Shown in pieces: positions 1 to 8,088 of a stretch of DNA of 48,352 nucleotides. Below the pieces are notes generated by a model. That model made no database searches. It had not been told where the DNA came from and saw nothing but the letters and a program-made list of their open reading frames with translations. Numbering within the stretch: the first letter of the stretch is position 1; each line of letters starts with the position of its first letter. Made by a program: the position numbers and the translations under genes. The stretch comes from Betaproteobacteria bacterium HGW-Betaproteobacteria-16. GTDB lineage: Bacteria > Pseudomonadota > Gammaproteobacteria > Burkholderiales > Burkholderiaceae_C. The stretch spans positions 1 through 48,352 of the forward strand of contig PHCQ01000036.1 of the NCBI GenBank assembly GCA_002840835.1. The letters are read 5' to 3'.

Positions 1-4
1 AGGC

Positions 5-35
5 GGCGGGCGACCGGTTTGCCGGTGCGCCCGCC
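5..35 (-). terminator. G+C-rich hairpin after dctP
   Basis: A 13-bp stem (5-17 with 22-35, one bulged G at 27) closes a TTTG loop, 13 bases past the stop codon of the minus-strand binding-protein gene. Position and strength fit a transcription terminator. The window ends too soon to show a T tract, so the type is uncertain. Confidence 0.4.
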
Positions 36-47
36 GCACTGCAGAGA

Positions 48-1013
48 TCAACGGCCGCGGTAGGCGTCGATCACGGCCTGGCCTTCAGGCCCGGCGGTCT
101 TGAGCCATTCGGCGGTCATGGTCTCGCCAATGGCGGCGAGTTCCTTCTTGACGCTCTCTGAAGGCTGGGCGATGGTCATGCCCTTGGCACCCAGCTCCTT
201 GATGTATTCGCCATCGAGCCGCTCGCTGGTGATCCACCCGCGCTGCTCGGCGTTCATGGCCGCCTTCAGCACGGCGTCCTGAGTGGCCTTGTCAAGCTCG
301 TCAAAAGCTTTCTGGTTCACCACCGTGGCGTTGCGCGGCAACCAGGCGCTGACCGGGTAAAAATGCTTCACCTGCTCATGCAGCTTGCTCTCGACACCGC
401 TGGCGCTGGAGGTCAGGAAGTTCTGCACGCCGCCGGTGGCCAGGGCCTGAGGCAGTTCGGCGAGCTGGATGGTCACGGGCTGCGCCTTGAGCAACTGCGC
501 AATGCGCGTGGTGGCCGGGTTGTAGGCACGCATCTTGGTGCCGGCGAAGTCGGCCGGGCTGTTCACCGGCTTGATCGAGTACAGAGATTGGCCCGGCCAC
601 GGCACGGTGAACAGCACCTTCATGCCTTGCGAGCCCAGCAGCTTGTCCTGCGCCGGCTTGGCGGCTTCATACAGACGCTTGGAGGCGGAATAGCTGGTGG
701 CCAGGAAGGGGATCGAGTCCACACCGAACAGGGGATTTTCGTTGGCCGCACCGGAGATGATGAACTCGGCCGCGGGCACTTGCCCGGTCTGCACCGCGCG
801 TTTGATCTCGTTGGCCTTGTAAAGCGAACCGCCGGCGTGCACCGTGATCTTGAGCTTGCCGTTGGTGAGCTTGTCCACTTCATCGGCGAACTGCTGCACG
901 TTCTGGGTCTGGAAACTGTTGGCCGAGTAGCCGGTGGGCAGATCCCATTTGGTCTGGGCCGAAGCAGCACAGGCAAAGGCGACGGCGGTGAGGCAGAACA
1001 GGGTTTTCTTCAT
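48..1013 (-). CDS. TRAP transporter substrate-binding protein (DctP family)
   Basis: Periplasmic solute-binding protein of a tripartite (TRAP) uptake system; it captures a small carboxylate and hands it to a DctQM membrane pair. The 321-residue product starts with a Sec signal peptide (about 1-19, ending ASA before QTKWD). It has the DctP fold signature, including the arginine that usually holds the ligand carboxylate (R162 in KMRAYNP) and the LPQALATGG segment. AGGAG sits about 8 bases before the ATG. It follows the DUF1445 gene by 13 bases, so the two are probably co-transcribed, with the LysR gene upstream. It is a close paralogue of the protein at 3033-3998 (both 321 residues, shared TKWDLP start), yet has no permease genes of its own in view. 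It may use the QM pair at 4177-5968. The ligand cannot be read from sequence. Confidence 0.9.
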   Translation of the reverse strand: MKKTLFCLTAVAFACAASAQTKWDLPTGYSANSFQTQNVQQFADEVDKLTNGKLKITVHAGGSLYKANEIKRAVQTGQVPAAEFIISGAANENPLFGVDSIPFLATSYSASKRLYEAAKPAQDKLLGSQGMKVLFTVPWPGQSLYSIKPVNSPADFAGTKMRAYNPATTRIAQLLKAQPVTIQLAELPQALATGGVQNFLTSSASGVESKLHEQVKHFYPVSAWLPRNATVVNQKAFDELDKATQDAVLKAAMNAEQRGWITSERLDGEYIKELGAKGMTIAQPSESVKKELAAIGETMTAEWLKTAGPEGQAVIDAYRGR

Positions 1014-1026
1014 CGGTGGCTCCTGG

Positions 1027-1851
1027 TTAAAAACTGGCGAGTTGGTGGTTGAGAAGATCGGTGATCAGCATCGCGCCGGGGGCGTGTGTGATGCAGAACG
1101 CGGGGCGGGCCTGCTGGATCGCGGCCTGCGGCGTGACGCCACAGGCCCAGAACACGGGCAGTTCATCGGGCATCACGTCCACCGCGTCGCCGTAGTCAGG
1201 GCGGGTGAGGTCGGCAATGCCGATCAGGGAGGGATCACCGATGTGCACCGGCGCGCCATGAACATTGGGAAAGCGGGATGTGACCTGCACCGCGCGAATC
1301 ACGGCACTGGCTCGCATGGGTCGCATGGTCACCACCAGCGGTCCTGAAAAAGGGCCTGCGGGCTGTGTAGGAATGTTGGTGCGGAACATGGCCACGTTGC
1401 GCCCCTGCTCCACATGCCGCAGGGGAAGCCCCGCTTCCATCAACGCCTGCTCGAAAGAAAACGAGCAACCGATCACGAAACTCACCAGATCGTCGCGCCA
1501 CAACGCCGTGATGTCGGTGGGTTCGTCCACGAGCTCTCCGTCGCGCCAGACTCTGTAGCGCGGCACGTCCGTGGTGATGTCGATGTCCGACCCCAGTGTG
1601 GGCAAGGCACGCTCGCCCGGATTGGATACCGCAAGCACCGGACACGGCTTGGGGTTGCGCTGGCAGTACAGCAGAAAATCGTCAGCCTGCGCCTTGGGCA
1701 GGATCACCAGGTTGCCCTGCACATGCTCATCGGCCAGACCGCTGGTATGGGCGGTCCACAGACCCTTGCGGATCCGGCTTCGCACCAGCGCTGCGATCTG
1801 CACGCCTTCGGCACCAAACACCGCGATCGCCTGTTCGCTTTCGTTCTTCAC
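1027..1851 (-). CDS. DUF1445 family putative hydro-lyase
   Basis: A 274-residue protein of the DUF1445 / YcsI family, annotated as putative hydro-lyases and related by family to one domain of mammalian D-glutamate cyclase; the bacterial reaction is not settled. Family landmarks are the [10 protein letters not shown] segment (about 129-138) and the C-terminal [10 protein letters not shown] block. It has no signal peptide, so is cytosolic. The start is GTG at 1851, preceded by AGGAG about 7 bases upstream. The gene ends 13 bases before a TRAP binding-protein gene, and the LysR gene lies just upstream on the same strand. The context suggests it acts on the acid imported by the TRAP system, perhaps by dehydration or cyclisation. 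The family call is firm; the substrate is inference. Confidence 0.85.
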   Translation of the reverse strand: MKNESEQAIAVFGAEGVQIAALVRSRIRKGLWTAHTSGLADEHVQGNLVILPKAQADDFLLYCQRNPKPCPVLAVSNPGERALPTLGSDIDITTDVPRYRVWRDGELVDEPTDITALWRDDLVSFVIGCSFSFEQALMEAGLPLRHVEQGRNVAMFRTNIPTQPAGPFSGPLVVTMRPMRASAVIRAVQVTSRFPNVHGAPVHIGDPSLIGIADLTRPDYGDAVDVMPDELPVFWACGVTPQAAIQQARPAFCITHAPGAMLITDLLNHQLASF

Positions 1852-1942
1852 TGCGTCTCCTGTTATCCGAACATGTCACCGTGATGACGTTGGGCGGATT
1901 GTGGAGTGCGTGGCGCCTCAGTTCAAACTCAAAATATTTCTC

Positions 1943-2902
1943 TTACTTCATCGATTTTTTCGATGATCCAACAAGGGGCGCCGTGCGCCTGATTGGTGCA
2001 CTCTTTGCCCGACCACCGGAACCTGCATGCACTGCCTGGAAGGCCAATGCCGACTTCACCACCGTCTCCACCGCATCCGTGCTGGGGTCGGTCCGGTAGC
2101 TGGCATGAATGGGCAAGGGTTGTAGCGTCGTATCGCAACTCAGGGGGCGGAGATTCGGGTAGTTCTGCATGCGCTCCACCGCTTTGCGCGGCAGAGTGGC
2201 CACCCCGAAGCCGCCCTGCACCAGCTGCACCATGGCCGAGATCGACGAGATGGTGTGTATGCGCCTGGGCTCGATCGCTTCCTGCCGGAACACATCCAGC
2301 AAAGCCACATGTGGCAACGAGCCACGCTGGAAGGTCAGTATCTCGAATGCACCCAGCTCGGCCAGGGTGTAGCGGCGCTTGCGATGCATCTGCGTGTGCC
2401 CCATGAAGACCATGTCCATGGGCGGCAGACTTCTGCTGCGCACGCCATCAGCCGAAGCCGGCAACGCCGCGAAGACGAGATCTTGCGTTCCGCGCTGCAC
2501 CTGCTCGACCAGAATGGGCGTGGTCTCCACTGTCAGCTCCAGCGCCAGCTCCGGATGATCGGCTCGCAACTTCTCGATCCATGGAATCAACCAGGAATGC
2601 AACACCGATTCAATGGCCCCAATGCGCATCGACACCGCCAGGGAAGCTCCAGAACCCATTTCGGTTTTCGCTTCCCGCTGCAGCTCGAGCAGGCGCTGCG
2701 CATAGGTGAAGAAGCGCGTGCCGGCCACCGTGAGCCGGAACTGCTTGTCACGCCGGTCCAGCAGCAACACCCCCAGTTCGTCCTCGAGCGCTGCTATGCG
2801 GCTTGACATGGCCGACTGCGTGAGAAACAGCTTTTCTGCCGCTCGCGTCACGCTCTTGAGGGAGACCACCCAGTAGAACGCCTCGACAAAGCGAAGGTTC
2901 AC
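1943..2902 (-). CDS. LysR family transcriptional regulator
   Basis: A 319-residue LysR-type regulator. Residues 1-65 hold the winged helix-turn-helix (FVEAFYWVVSLKSVTRAAE, then LFLTQSAMSSRIAALEDELG), followed by a linker helix and a periplasmic-binding-like effector domain from about residue 90. The start is GTG at 2902, which leaves 130 bp to the divergent binding-protein gene at 3033, the usual arrangement for a LysR protein controlling its neighbour. On its own strand it is followed by the DUF1445 gene and a second binding-protein gene, so it sits between two paralogous TRAP binding proteins and could govern both arms. The effector is probably the transported acid or a product of it (inference). 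Confidence 0.92.
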   Translation of the reverse strand: MNLRFVEAFYWVVSLKSVTRAAEKLFLTQSAMSSRIAALEDELGVLLLDRRDKQFRLTVAGTRFFTYAQRLLELQREAKTEMGSGASLAVSMRIGAIESVLHSWLIPWIEKLRADHPELALELTVETTPILVEQVQRGTQDLVFAALPASADGVRSRSLPPMDMVFMGHTQMHRKRRYTLAELGAFEILTFQRGSLPHVALLDVFRQEAIEPRRIHTISSISAMVQLVQGGFGVATLPRKAVERMQNYPNLRPLSCDTTLQPLPIHASYRTDPSTDAVETVVKSALAFQAVHAGSGGRAKSAPIRRTAPLVGSSKKSMK

Positions 2903-3032
2903 GATTCACCCTCACCCACCCGACAACCCACGGCCAGGCAAAGTCGCACAGGGGAAAACACCCTGACGCTTGGCCCGCTACTTGCATTTATGCTGTCACC
3001 TCTCATCATTCAACCATTGTCCCGGAGAAACC

Positions 3033-3998
3033 ATGAAACTCAAATTTGGAATGCTCGCTGCCGCCCTGGCCCTTGGCACCGCTGCCCAAGCCCAAACCAA
3101 ATGGGACCTGCCTGCGGCCTACCCGGCCACCAACTTCCACTCGGTCAATCTCGCAACTTTTGCCAGTGATGTGGCCAAGGCCACCGACGGCAAACTCGCC
3201 ATCACGGTGCACCCGGGTGCGTCGCTTTTCAAAGCGCCGGAGATCAAGCGTGCGGTACAGGGTGGACAGGCACAGGCTGGTGAGATTCTGCTGGCGGCGT
3301 ATCAGAACGAATGGCAGATGTTTGGCGCTGATGGCCTGCCCTTTCTGGCCACCGGCTACGACGATGCGATGAAGCTCTACAAGGCTCAGAAACCCATCCT
3401 TGAGAAGAAGCTGGGCGAACAGGGCATGCAGCTGCTCTACACCGTGCCATGGCCACCGCAAGGCATCTACAGCAAGAAGGCAGTCACCAGTGCTGCAGAC
3501 CTCAAGGGCAGCAAATGGCGCGCCTACAGCCCCGCCACTTCGCGCATCGCAGAGCTGGTAGGTGCCCAGCCCGTGACAGTACAGGCCGCCGAACTGTCGC
3601 AAGCCCTGGCCACCGGCGCGGTCGAAGCCAACATGACCTCCGGCGCCACCGGTGTCGACAGCAAGCTGTACGAACATTTGAAGTTCTACTACGACGTGCA
3701 GGCCTGGTTGCCGAAGAACGCCGTCATCGTCAACAAGCGCGCCTTTGACGCGCTGGACAAACCCACTCAGGAGGCCTTGCTCAAGGCCGCTGCCGATGCC
3801 GAAACTCGCGGTTGGGCCGCGTCGCAGAAAGTCAACACCGATACGCTGGCCGTGCTCAAGGCGAACGGCATGGCGGTGGAACCGCCATCTGCCACGCTCA
3901 AGGCGGACATGATGAAAGTGGGCGACACCATGCTCAAGGAGTGGCTGGCCAAGGCAGGCCCGGAAGGTCAGGCCATGCTGGACGCGTACAGGAAGTAA
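3033..3998 (+). CDS. TRAP transporter substrate-binding protein (DctP family)
   Basis: A 321-residue periplasmic binding protein with a Sec signal (1-20, TAAQA before QTKWD). The ATG at 3033 is preceded by CCCGGAG and gives the same length as the paralogue at 48-1013, so it is preferred to an upstream in-frame start at 2970. The ligand-contacting arginine is R163 (KWRAYSP), and the AELSQALATGA segment is typical of the family. DctQ- and DctM-type genes follow on the same strand after 178 bp, making a complete TRAP operon divergent from the LysR gene. Similarity to the other binding protein runs the full length, which points to duplication within this locus. The ligand is unknown; a small organic acid is likely. 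Confidence 0.93.
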   Translation: MKLKFGMLAAALALGTAAQAQTKWDLPAAYPATNFHSVNLATFASDVAKATDGKLAITVHPGASLFKAPEIKRAVQGGQAQAGEILLAAYQNEWQMFGADGLPFLATGYDDAMKLYKAQKPILEKKLGEQGMQLLYTVPWPPQGIYSKKAVTSAADLKGSKWRAYSPATSRIAELVGAQPVTVQAAELSQALATGAVEANMTSGATGVDSKLYEHLKFYYDVQAWLPKNAVIVNKRAFDALDKPTQEALLKAAADAETRGWAASQKVNTDTLAVLKANGMAVEPPSATLKADMMKVGDTMLKEWLAKAGPEGQAMLDAYRK

Positions 3999-4001
3999 TC
4001 A

Positions 4002-4066
4002 CCCCCGCAGCGCTTCGCGCTACCCCCTCAAGGGGGCGACACCAGAGGCCCGGCAAAGCCGGTTCC
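4002..4066 (+). repeat. dispersed G+C-rich intergenic repeat, copy 1
   Basis: This segment shares order and sequence blocks with the inverse complement of 24475-24540: CGCTTCGCG, then a CCCCCTCAAGGGGG-type inverted repeat, then GGCCCGGCAAAGCCGGTTCC. It contains two short hairpins and lies between dctP and dctQ. Repeats of this form are common between genes in Comamonadaceae genomes. It may act as a transcript-end or processing signal that lets the binding protein be made in excess of the permease. Confidence 0.7.
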
Positions 4067-4176
4067 TCGGTGTCTCTGGAATCAGACCCTGCACTCCGGC
4101 CGAGTACCGGGTCAACAACCTCCCACGAAGCGCCCACTTCATACGCCACCCTCCTCACTCGGCGTGAACCTGTCCC

Positions 4177-4680
4177 ATGCGAAAAATCCTCGACGCACTC
4201 TACCTTGGCTCGGCCTGGCTGGCCGCGCTGTTCATGATCGGCGTGCTGGTCATGGTGCTGCTGTCCATCTTCGGTCGGCTGCTTCAGTTCTATGTGCCAG
4301 GCACCGATGCCTACGCAGGCTACGCCATGGCAGGTGCCGGCTTTCTTGCGCTGGCGCACACGCTCAAGAGTGGCGAGCACATCCGCGTGACCCTCATCAT
4401 CGGCAAGCTCACCGGTTCAGCCCGCCGTGGTCTGGAACTGTGGTCGCTCTCGGTGGCGGTGCTGCTGGCGGGCCTGCTCGCGGTGTATTCATGGCGGCTG
4501 GCCTGGCAGTCGCATCAGTTTCACGACATCTCTACCGCAGCGGATGCCACCCCCCTGTGGATTCCGCAAATTCTGATGGGGGTGGGCACGACCGTGCTGC
4601 TGATAGCCTTCATTGACGAATGGGTGCTCGAACTCAGGCAGCGCCGCCACCACGATGCCGGGAGCACCCGCCATGAGTGA
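4177..4680 (+). CDS. TRAP transporter small permease (DctQ family)
   Basis: A 167-residue inner-membrane protein with four predicted membrane segments (about 12-34, 48-66, 88-108 and 128-150), the standard plan of the DctQ subunit that supports the DctM channel. The sequence AMAGAGFLALAHTLKSGEHIRV is the typical conserved region after helix 2. It follows the binding-protein gene and overlaps the DctM gene by eight bases (ATGAGTGA at 4673-4680), so translation of the two is probably coupled. The ribosome site before the ATG is weak, which fits lower expression than the binding protein. Confidence 0.9.
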   Translation: MRKILDALYLGSAWLAALFMIGVLVMVLLSIFGRLLQFYVPGTDAYAGYAMAGAGFLALAHTLKSGEHIRVTLIIGKLTGSARRGLELWSLSVAVLLAGLLAVYSWRLAWQSHQFHDISTAADATPLWIPQILMGVGTTVLLIAFIDEWVLELRQRRHHDAGSTRHE

Positions 4681-5968
4681 AGTCGTCATCACCACGCTGC
4701 TCATCGTCTCGCTGTTTGCGCTGCTGGGCAGCGGTGTCTGGATCGGCCTCACACTCGCGGGCGTTGCCTGGATCGGCATGGAGCTGTTCTCCCCCCGCCC
4801 CGCTGGCGATGCCATGGCCATCACCATCTGGGGCTCGGCCAGCAGCTGGACGTTGACCGCGCTGCCGCTGTTCGTGTGGATGGGGGAAATCCTGTTCCGC
4901 ACCAAGTTGTCGGAAAGCATGTTCAAGGGGCTGGCACCCTGGGTGAACGCCCTGCCCGGCCGGCTGCTGCACACGAACATCCTGGGCTGCACCATTTTTG
5001 CCGCCGTCTCGGGGTCATCGGCAGCCACCTGCGCCACGATCGGCAAGATGAGCATTCCTGAACTGTCCAAGCGCGGCTACCCTGCCGACAAGATCGTGGG
5101 CTCGCTGGGTGGCGCCAGCACGCTGGGCCTGCTCATTCCACCCTCCATCATCATGATCGTCTATGGCGTGGCGGCTGAGGTGTCCATTGCCAAGCTGTTC
5201 ATGGCGGGCGTCGTTCCCGGTCTGTTGCTGGGCGCGCTGTTCAGTGGATACATCATGGTGTGGGCGCTCTTCAACCCCAGCCAGGTGCCCCTGAGCGACA
5301 CGCGACTGACCCTGGCACAGAAGCTCGGCGAATCGCGGCACCTGATACCGGTGGTGCTGCTCATTGGCGGTGTCATCGGCACCATCTACACCGGCATCGC
5401 CACCGCCACCGAAGCGGCGGCGGTGGGCGTGGTGGGCGCCCTGGTGCTGTCGGCTGCGCAAGGTTCGTTGAACTGGGCCACATTCCGCGACTCATTGCTG
5501 GGTGCCACGCGTCTCTACTGCATGATCGCGCTGATCCTCTCTGGCGCGGCGTTTCTGACACTGGCCATGGGCTACATCGGTCTGCCCAGACATCTGGCCG
5601 AATTCGTCACCGGGCTGAACCTGTCGCCGGTGGTGCTCATCATCGCGCTGGCGCTGTTCTACATGTTGCTCGGCTGCTTCCTCGACGGCATTTCCATGAT
5701 CGTGCTGACCATGGGTGTCATCCTGCCCACGGTTTCGGCGGCAGGCATCGACCTGATCTGGTTCGGTGTTTTCGTGGTCATCGTGGTGGAAATGGCACAG
5801 ATCACGCCACCGGTGGGCTTCAATCTGTTCGTGCTGCAAGGCATGACAAAACGCGAGATCACCTGGATCGCCAAAGTGACCATTCCCTACTTCTTCCTGA
5901 TGGTGCTGGCTTTGGCCCTGCTGTGGTGGTTCCCCCAGATCGCGACCTGGCTGCCTGGCCGCATGTGA
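4673..5968 (+). CDS. TRAP transporter large permease (DctM family)
   Basis: A 431-residue integral membrane protein of normal DctM length, about 11-12 membrane segments, forming the sodium-driven channel of the TRAP system. Landmarks are the AAVSGSSAATCATIGKMSIPE block (about 105-125), LGLLIPPSIIMIVYG, and the C-terminal EMAQITPPVGFNLFVLQG. The ATG at 4673 overlaps the end of dctQ; an upstream in-frame start at 4613 would lie inside dctQ and lacks a reason. It completes a dctPQM operon controlled, by context, by the divergent LysR protein. Confidence 0.93.
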   Translation: MSEVVITTLLIVSLFALLGSGVWIGLTLAGVAWIGMELFSPRPAGDAMAITIWGSASSWTLTALPLFVWMGEILFRTKLSESMFKGLAPWVNALPGRLLHTNILGCTIFAAVSGSSAATCATIGKMSIPELSKRGYPADKIVGSLGGASTLGLLIPPSIIMIVYGVAAEVSIAKLFMAGVVPGLLLGALFSGYIMVWALFNPSQVPLSDTRLTLAQKLGESRHLIPVVLLIGGVIGTIYTGIATATEAAAVGVVGALVLSAAQGSLNWATFRDSLLGATRLYCMIALILSGAAFLTLAMGYIGLPRHLAEFVTGLNLSPVVLIIALALFYMLLGCFLDGISMIVLTMGVILPTVSAAGIDLIWFGVFVVIVVEMAQITPPVGFNLFVLQGMTKREITWIAKVTIPYFFLMVLALALLWWFPQIATWLPGRM

Positions 5969-6080
5969 CCGTCTGGCGCTCCAGCGCGTACCACCGAAGC
6001 ATCGCATCCCGAGCCCACTAAGATGACGGGTTGCGCTCGCCAAACGGGTGCCGCTCTTAGTTGTTGTTGGAAGGATTTCC

Positions 6081-7112
6081 GTGTTCAAGAATGTGACGAT
6101 TTACCGCCTGGCCCCTGGCTGGGGCCCCTCTCTGGAGGCCATGGAAGCGGCGCTGGATACCAACCGGTTCGTGCCCTGCGGCGCCACGCAGGACAAGTCC
6201 GTGGGCTGGGTTGAACCACGCGGTGAAGACCATGGCCCTCTGGTGGAGTCGGTGGCGGTTCAGCGCATCCTCAAGTTGAGAATCGAGACCAAAGGTGTGC
6301 CCGGTTCGGTGGTGCGCGAGAAGGCCCAGGAGGCGGCTGACCAGATCGAGGCGACCACAGGCCGCAAACCAGGCAAGAAAGAAACCAAGGCCCTGCGTGA
6401 AGACGCCTTGCTGGCCCTGCTGCCACAGGCCTTTGCCCGGCAGATGAATGTGTGGGTGTGGATCGACCTTCAGAACGGCTGGCTGGTCACCGACGCCAGC
6501 AGCCAGGGCAAGCTCGACGAAGTGGTGACGGCACTGGTGCGGGCCTTTGACGGCCTGGCCATCACCCTGCTTCAAACCCAGGTCACCCCACAAACCGCAA
6601 TGACGCAGTGGCTGTCGGCCACCTCCGCCGACCCGGACGAAGGCGCCGTGCCCGGCGGCTTCGCCGTCGAGCGCGAGTGCGAACTCAAGTCGGGCGACGA
6701 AGAAAAGTCGGTCGTGAAGTTCACGCGGCACAACCTCGCCACCGACGAGGTGCGCAAGCACATCGTCGAAGGCAAGCTGCCCACCCGCCTGGCCATGAGC
6801 TGGGAAGGCCGCATCGGTTTCATGCTCACCGAATCCCTGCAGCTCAAGAAGCTGGCCTTCCTGGAGGGTGTCTTCGACGACCGTGCCAACGACGATGAAA
6901 GCGGCTTCGACACCGACGTGGCGCTCTCCACTGGCGAATTGCAGAAGCTGATTCCCGAACTGGTCGAGGCGCTGGGCGGCGAACTGGCGTTCGATGCGGC
7001 TACCGCAAGCGCAACTGCAACCCATGTCGACAAGGAGGATTCGCCCTCCTTCACGACGATGCCACAAGTGCCTGTCACCACCGATGCAGACGAAGAAGGC
7101 CCACCATTTTGA
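6081..7112 (+). CDS. rdgC: Recombination-associated protein RdgC
   Basis: A 343-residue RdgC, a ring-shaped DNA-binding protein that limits RecA access to double-stranded DNA and acts on the nucleoid. The family hallmark is the N-terminal VFKNVTIYRL and the GWVEPRG motif at about 45-51, with a conserved KLPTRLAMSWEGRIGFMLTE region near 230. The start is taken as GTG at 6081, six bases after GGAAGGA, because it gives the family's usual N-terminus; an upstream start at 6048 would add eleven unrelated residues. The tail after about 310 is low-complexity and acidic (DKEDSPSF... DADEEGPPF). It is apparently a single-gene unit, unrelated to its neighbours. Confidence 0.95.
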   Translation: MFKNVTIYRLAPGWGPSLEAMEAALDTNRFVPCGATQDKSVGWVEPRGEDHGPLVESVAVQRILKLRIETKGVPGSVVREKAQEAADQIEATTGRKPGKKETKALREDALLALLPQAFARQMNVWVWIDLQNGWLVTDASSQGKLDEVVTALVRAFDGLAITLLQTQVTPQTAMTQWLSATSADPDEGAVPGGFAVERECELKSGDEEKSVVKFTRHNLATDEVRKHIVEGKLPTRLAMSWEGRIGFMLTESLQLKKLAFLEGVFDDRANDDESGFDTDVALSTGELQKLIPELVEALGGELAFDAATASATATHVDKEDSPSFTTMPQVPVTTDADEEGPPF

Positions 7113-7212
7113 GCGTCATGAACCTGCAGGCTGATCCTGGATCAGTCACCGAGCAACATCCTGACGATCTCTCGACAGGTTGCGGGCGCGCGGAAAGCCC
7201 AACCGCGATGCC

Positions 7213-7599
7213 ATGAACACCTTGCCCAGCGTGCTTGCCATTTGCCTGGGTGCCTGCGTCGGCGCCCTCTCACGGTGGCGTCTGGGTCTGTGGCTGAACC
7301 ACGGTACTGCATTGTTGCCCTGGGGCACCCTGGCAGCGAACTGGATCGGGGCCTATCTGGTGGGCATGGCGGTCGTGTACTTCCAGAACCAGACCCAGCT
7401 CGACCCGGCCTGGCGCCTCGCCATCGTGACTGGCTGTCTGGGTGCGCTGACCACGTTTTCCACCTTTTCGGTGGAGGTGGTGGGCATGCTGCAGCACGGC
7501 CGCTGGTTGCTTGCCACCGGCACCGCGAGCCTGCACCTGTTCGGCTCTCTGGCGTTGACGCTGGCCGGCATGCGGTCGGCGCAACGCTGGTTGTTCTGA
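7213..7599 (+). CDS. crcB: Fluoride efflux channel CrcB (Fluc)
   Basis: A 128-residue, four-helix membrane protein of the Fluc/CrcB family, which exports fluoride as a dual-topology dimer. Diagnostic residues are GACVGALSRW in helix 1, the asparagine of AANWIGAYLVG in helix 2, and GCLGALTTFSTFSVE in helix 3, with the phenylalanines that line the pore. The start ATG at 7213 gives the standard length; an upstream in-frame start at 7180 adds polar residues before helix 1. No fluoride-riboswitch core was found in the 100 bases upstream. It precedes the nos promoter but looks functionally separate. Confidence 0.93.
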   Translation: MNTLPSVLAICLGACVGALSRWRLGLWLNHGTALLPWGTLAANWIGAYLVGMAVVYFQNQTQLDPAWRLAIVTGCLGALTTFSTFSVEVVGMLQHGRWLLATGTASLHLFGSLALTLAGMRSAQRWLF

Positions 7600-7644
7600 G
7601 CGGCTGATAACAAGCCGGTACTTGCGGCAAGTTGGTCAATTTTC

Positions 7645-7658
7645 TTGATTCAAGTCAA
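7645..7658 (+). promoter_or_regulatory. FNR/NNR-type box of the nos operon
   Basis: TTGAT-TCAA-GTCAA matches the FNR/DNR/NnrR consensus TTGAT-N4-ATCAA at nine of ten positions. It lies 66 bp before the first gene of the nos cluster. A -10 at the class II spacing is not convincing; TATAGT at 7699-7704 would put the box at about -60, a class I distance. An A+T-rich inverted repeat (CATTCA 7670-7675 with TGAATG 7683-7688) lies just downstream. Confidence 0.75.
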
Positions 7659-7710
7659 ACGCAATTAAACATTCATTTTTTGTGAATGAATTCGGACATA
7701 TAGTCCGCGC

Positions 7711-8088
7711 ATGACGAATTTTCCGAGACCCTCCCGCGCCTTGCAGCGATGGGTCCTGCTCTGCCTGGTGTTCAGCTGGGGCATCGTTTTTTCATCGCCA
7801 ATGCCGCCCTCCAAAGGCATGACCGAGGTCTGCACCACCAGCGGCACCCAATGGGTTCCGGTTGATGACGGCTCCGATCAGGTATCGACGCACACCACCG
7901 GCTGCTCGTTCTGCCTGCCCGCCGCACTGCCTCCCCAGGCAGCCGCCACGGCCCCGACAGACGCAGGGCCTTCGCACTCGCAGTTGACCCTCGACGCGAG
8001 CAGCCCGCCACCCGCTCCCGCCGCCATGCCACCACCCGCGCGTGGTCCTCCATTTTTCCCAAGTCCAACCCAAGAGGTTCATTCATGA
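7711..8088 (+). CDS. Small exported DUF2946-like cysteine protein
   Basis: A 125-residue protein with an N-terminal hydrophobic segment (about 13-30) that could be a signal peptide or anchor. It then has a Cys-containing EVCTTSG and an HTTGCSFCLP motif (about 67-76), followed by a Pro/Ala-rich tail. The spaced Cys, His and CxxC arrangement matches the DUF2946 family, short proteins often found near copper genes. It is the first gene after the FNR-type box and overlaps the nosZ start by four bases (ATGA at 8085-8088), so it is part of the nos operon. A periplasmic copper-handling role for NosZ is a reasonable guess, not shown. Confidence 0.7.
   Translation: MTNFPRPSRALQRWVLLCLVFSWGIVFSSPMPPSKGMTEVCTTSGTQWVPVDDGSDQVSTHTTGCSFCLPAALPPQAAATAPTDAGPSHSQLTLDASSPPPAPAAMPPPARGPPFFPSPTQEVHS

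Noticed and set aside
7113..7212. Fluoride riboswitch before crcB
   Set aside because: The conserved core of the crcB riboswitch was not found in the leader.
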